From NCBI GenBank assembly GCA_035967975.1, contig JAWQFQ010000004.1, positions 1 through 64,000 on the forward strand: 64,000 nucleotides of DNA, given 5' to 3'. A program made the position numbers and the translations under genes. Below, in pieces: positions 61,893-64,000 of the stretch. Under the pieces are notes generated by a model. The model was not told the origin of the DNA, ran no database searches, and worked only from the letters and a program-made list of their open reading frames with translations. Positions within the stretch are counted from its first letter, which is position 1, and each line of letters starts with the position of its first letter. This stretch comes from Scytonema sp035967975. Its GTDB lineage: Bacteria > Cyanobacteriota > Cyanobacteriia > Cyanobacteriales > Nostocaceae.

Positions 61893-62543
61893 CTAAAATG
61901 CGCTTTCTTCCACCACATTCCGGGACGATTTAGCCTTTGCTTTATTAGCACTGCGTTTGAGAGCAGAAAGGCGTGCTTCGTATTTAGAACGCTGGCGCTT
62001 GCTGGGAGTTGTGTCAATCAAGGTTTTTAGTGCGCTACCCAAGCTTTTGTATGCATTTGGGAGGCTATAACCAAAGCGAGTTGCTAGGGCGATCGCTTTT
62101 TCATCGGCGTCCATCAATTCCTTAATTTGCTTTTCACCACTATTTCTTTGATACAGTCTCCAACCTGAGACTCCGCACAAAGCCAAAGCCAATATCAATA
62201 GCAATCCATCCTGTACCCACAATTCACCGACAGCACCTCCCAAACCAATCGCAAGAGCTGCCATTTCCCAACCATCTTTAGGAATCGTATCATTTTGAAT
62301 ACGGGCGACTTCGTGCCAGAACAGCAAATTACGCTGATCCATAGCCAGATTATCCCATTTTGCCAGGTCGATTTGAATTTCTACCTGGTCTTTGCCAATT
62401 TCTTCACTGCGGATGAGGACTGGATTCACCTCAGTTGTACCTTCAACCGTGACCCAACTTTGTAATTCTGGCGGTAACAAGCCCTTTAACCGCCGGAGTT
62501 CACTCATTTCCGCTTTGGCAGTAGAGGTTGCATAGGATGTCAT
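61893..62543 (-). CDS. DUF3318 family membrane protein
   Basis: 216 residues. The cyanobacterial family opens EMSELRRLKGLLPPELQSWV (residues 12-31) and contains DLAKWDNLAMDQRNLLFWHEVARIQ (cited in part), whose HExxR pattern resembles a zinc-peptidase site lacking the second His. A hydrophobic pair (about 95-130) gives a membrane anchor, and a basic helical tail follows. Function is unknown. Next to the YbjN-like gene on the same strand, 75 bases apart. Confidence 0.88.
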   Translation of the reverse strand: MTSYATSTAKAEMSELRRLKGLLPPELQSWVTVEGTTEVNPVLIRSEEIGKDQVEIQIDLAKWDNLAMDQRNLLFWHEVARIQNDTIPKDGWEMAALAIGLGGAVGELWVQDGLLLILALALCGVSGWRLYQRNSGEKQIKELMDADEKAIALATRFGYSLPNAYKSLGSALKTLIDTTPSKRQRSKYEARLSALKRSANKAKAKSSRNVVEESAF

Positions 62544-62618
62544 AATATCAAAATCTAGAGAACTTCAGTATATTGAGGGTAACACTTTGGAGTAAGCTAT
62601 ATTCATTGGCTACTCAAC

Positions 62619-63176
62619 TCACTCAGCTGGAAAACTTCCCCGTCGTTTGCGAGCTTCCATTGCCTTTTCTAAAAGTTCTAGCAATCCGGGAGCTTGCTCT
62701 TGGATACTGAGTAAAAGTCTCTCCCCTAACTCTACATTACCAGGATCGTGACCTGTTTCCATCACTGCCATCAGGCGAGGGATCGCAACAGAGTCAACCA
62801 GTTGAATTAACCCATGCAAACAACGGTTAAACTGTTTTTCTGTAAGAACCGAGTCTTCTAAGGGGAACTCAATGATGGCGCGAATCTCCCCATCAGATGG
62901 ATCGTACTCCCATTGAAGCATTTTCGTTTCCCAAGAAATAGCAAGCATAGTCTGTAAAATAGCGACCTTGTGAGGATGTTCTTGCACTCCAGATAACACC
63001 TGAGGTGCAAATAGTCGGAAAAACTTGCCATCTTCATCCAATTGAACAACAATTAGGAAGTCTTCCAAGTTATCGCTTTCAACACCTGTGATAATACGGT
63101 CTTCTTCTTCATCGATACGGTATTCCCATCCCAGACTGTCTAAGTACTTAGCAATTTGTTGCAGGTTTGCTGCCAT
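62619..63176 (-). CDS. YbjN / type III secretion chaperone-like protein
   Basis: 185 residues, soluble and acidic. It begins LQQIAKYLDSLGWEYRIDEEEDRIITG (cited in part) and continues LIVVQLDEDGKFFRLFAPQVL and LQTMLAISWETKMLQWEYDPSDGEI (cited in part), the fold of YbjN/Tir-chaperone proteins. The last 50 residues are a helical extension. Family members may act as chaperones or in stress survival, but no role is set for cyanobacteria. ATG at 63174-63176. Confidence 0.85.
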   Translation of the reverse strand: MAANLQQIAKYLDSLGWEYRIDEEEDRIITGVESDNLEDFLIVVQLDEDGKFFRLFAPQVLSGVQEHPHKVAILQTMLAISWETKMLQWEYDPSDGEIRAIIEFPLEDSVLTEKQFNRCLHGLIQLVDSVAIPRLMAVMETGHDPGNVELGERLLLSIQEQAPGLLELLEKAMEARKRRGSFPAE

Positions 63177-63239
63177 AAAAGCCTCACAAGGTTAAAATGG
63201 AGCGGCTCTCACCAGACCTAGTTTAACCTGCAAAGGTCA

Positions 63240-63355
63240 AGATATGAAAAGCGAGTTCGTAACCATTAACCATTAGCCATTAGCTATTAGCCATTAACCA
63301 TTAACCATTAACCATTAACCATTAGCCATTAACCATTAGCCATTAGCTATGTATA
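63240..63355. repeat. AACCATT/TAGCCATT tandem repeats
   Basis: CCATTAACCATT and CCATTAGCCATTAGC heptamer-based units over about 95 bases, the reverse complement of the TAATGGC array at 837. They end 13 bases before the hydrolase start. Confidence 0.8.
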
Positions 63356-63367
63356 AATACACCAAAT

Positions 63368-64000
63368 ATGTCTGACTACGCTACCACCATAGATGCCATC
63401 ATTCAACAAGCCCAATCCCTAGAGGATGCGCTACCAATTAAAAACGATGCTTGTCGGTCGAAATTTTGGTTTCACCCAGACCCAAATCGAAAGGTTTGCC
63501 TTTTTTTCCACGGTTTCACTGCGGGTCCGTACCAATTTGAACCCATGGGAAAAGCATTATTTAAAGCTGGTTACAATGTACTTGTTCCATTGCAGCCCGG
63601 TCATGGAGTAGAAGGAGATTGGGATGGATACAATCCCCCCCCTTTACCTACTGATATAGAAGTTTATCATCAATTTGCTCTCTCGTGGTTGGAAGTGGCA
63701 AAAACTTTAGGACAGCAGGTGATAGTCGGAGGACTGTCCACAGGTGGGAATTTGGCAGCTTGGTTAGCTTTAGAATATCCTCAACAGATTGAAAAAACTT
63801 TACTGTTTGCCCCTTATATAAGCAGTACTAATGCAATCGTCAATTTAATCGTAGAAGTTCTCCCCATTTACTACGAATGGTTGAATAAGGATAATCCCGG
63901 TAATTTTGGATACGACGGTTTCCGCATTCCAGCACTGCGGATTTTTTTGGATATGGGTCAAGAACTTCTTCATAGAGTCCAAGACTATGCACCTGTACCG
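63368..64000 (+). CDS. Alpha/beta hydrolase, 3'-truncated by window edge
   Basis: At least 211 residues, ATG at 63368, open to the window end. The oxyanion region is FFHGFTAGPYQF and the nucleophile elbow is GGLSTGGNLAAW (Ser in GLSTG). Pattern CLFFHGFTAGP, then LQPGHG, resembles lysophospholipase or esterase-type members that accept lipids or lipopeptides. The catalytic Asp and His should lie beyond the edge. Substrate unknown. Confidence 0.88.
   Translation, partial: MSDYATTIDAIIQQAQSLEDALPIKNDACRSKFWFHPDPNRKVCLFFHGFTAGPYQFEPMGKALFKAGYNVLVPLQPGHGVEGDWDGYNPPPLPTDIEVYHQFALSWLEVAKTLGQQVIVGGLSTGGNLAAWLALEYPQQIEKTLLFAPYISSTNAIVNLIVEVLPIYYEWLNKDNPGNFGYDGFRIPALRIFLDMGQELLHRVQDYAPVP

Overview
The window comes from a filamentous, probably heterocyst-forming cyanobacterium (Nostocales-like). 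This is inferred from frequent HIP1 sites (GCGATCGC), many short tandem repeats between genes (TAATGGC/TAATAGC, GTTAGTGGTTAGT, CCCCTACA and CCCCACA types), and lineage markers such as the plastid-type ribosomal protein PSRP-3/Ycf65, the CGLD27/Ycf36 family, and DUF3318, DUF4058 and DUF1230-type proteins. The assembly holds two runs of 100 N (27664-27763 and 42952-43051). Both fall in tandem repeats, so their true sizes are unknown.

Layout. 1-2.1 kb: the end of trpD, then aroF (aromatic amino acids). 2.6-12.2 kb: an accessory block of presumed surface genes. It has a Gly/Asn-rich orphan, an RTX (calcium-binding nonapeptide) protein on the other strand, a large orphan ending in regular 14/16-residue Asn-Gly-Asn-Trp repeats, a signal-peptide-bearing flotillin/SPFH protein, and a pseudokinase fused to seven WD40 repeats. 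A 156-bp relic at 5.5 kb joins a scrap of the flotillin gene to a scrap of the WD40 gene, so this pair was once duplicated and then deleted. 12.2-17.9 kb: PSRP-3, a HAD hydrolase, DUF4058, an acyltransferase and an RmlD-like reductase, plus a 142-bp MITE-like element with an apparent target duplication. 18-21.5 kb: two AAA_35 NTPases, one cut down by an IS607-type transposon. 22.5-27.5 kb: an MscS pair, a secreted pentapeptide-repeat protein, a Trypco1-like protein and a SWIM protein. 27.8-32.5 kb: an SNF2 helicase with an intein inside its Walker A motif.

33-52 kb is mostly housekeeping: pnp, a PLP aminotransferase, YjbQ, a succinate/fumarate dehydrogenase flavoprotein, a GDT1-type Mn exporter behind a probable yybP-ykoY Mn riboswitch, a TPR protein, a repeat-bearing orphan, a DUF39 homocysteine-synthesis protein, a GT4, an MFS transporter, recO and deoC. 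At 50.7-52.8 kb a DNA cytosine methyltransferase stands back to back with an unknown protein that may be its nuclease partner. 52.9-58.9 kb: a GTPase/DUF697 membrane protein, initiator tRNA-Met, asparaginase, CGLD27, rsfS, yqeK and a GT. yqeK can only be read in full through a +1 shift at CTT TGA, the same slip sequence as the RF2 gene, and its shifted frame stops exactly at the rsfS start. 59.6-64 kb: a STAS-sugar transferase fusion, queE, DUF3318, a YbjN-like protein and the start of an alpha/beta hydrolase.

A palindromic repeat built on AGAAACCCGGT...ACCGGGTTTCT occurs about nine times between genes. One copy has matching changes in both arms, so pairing is kept.
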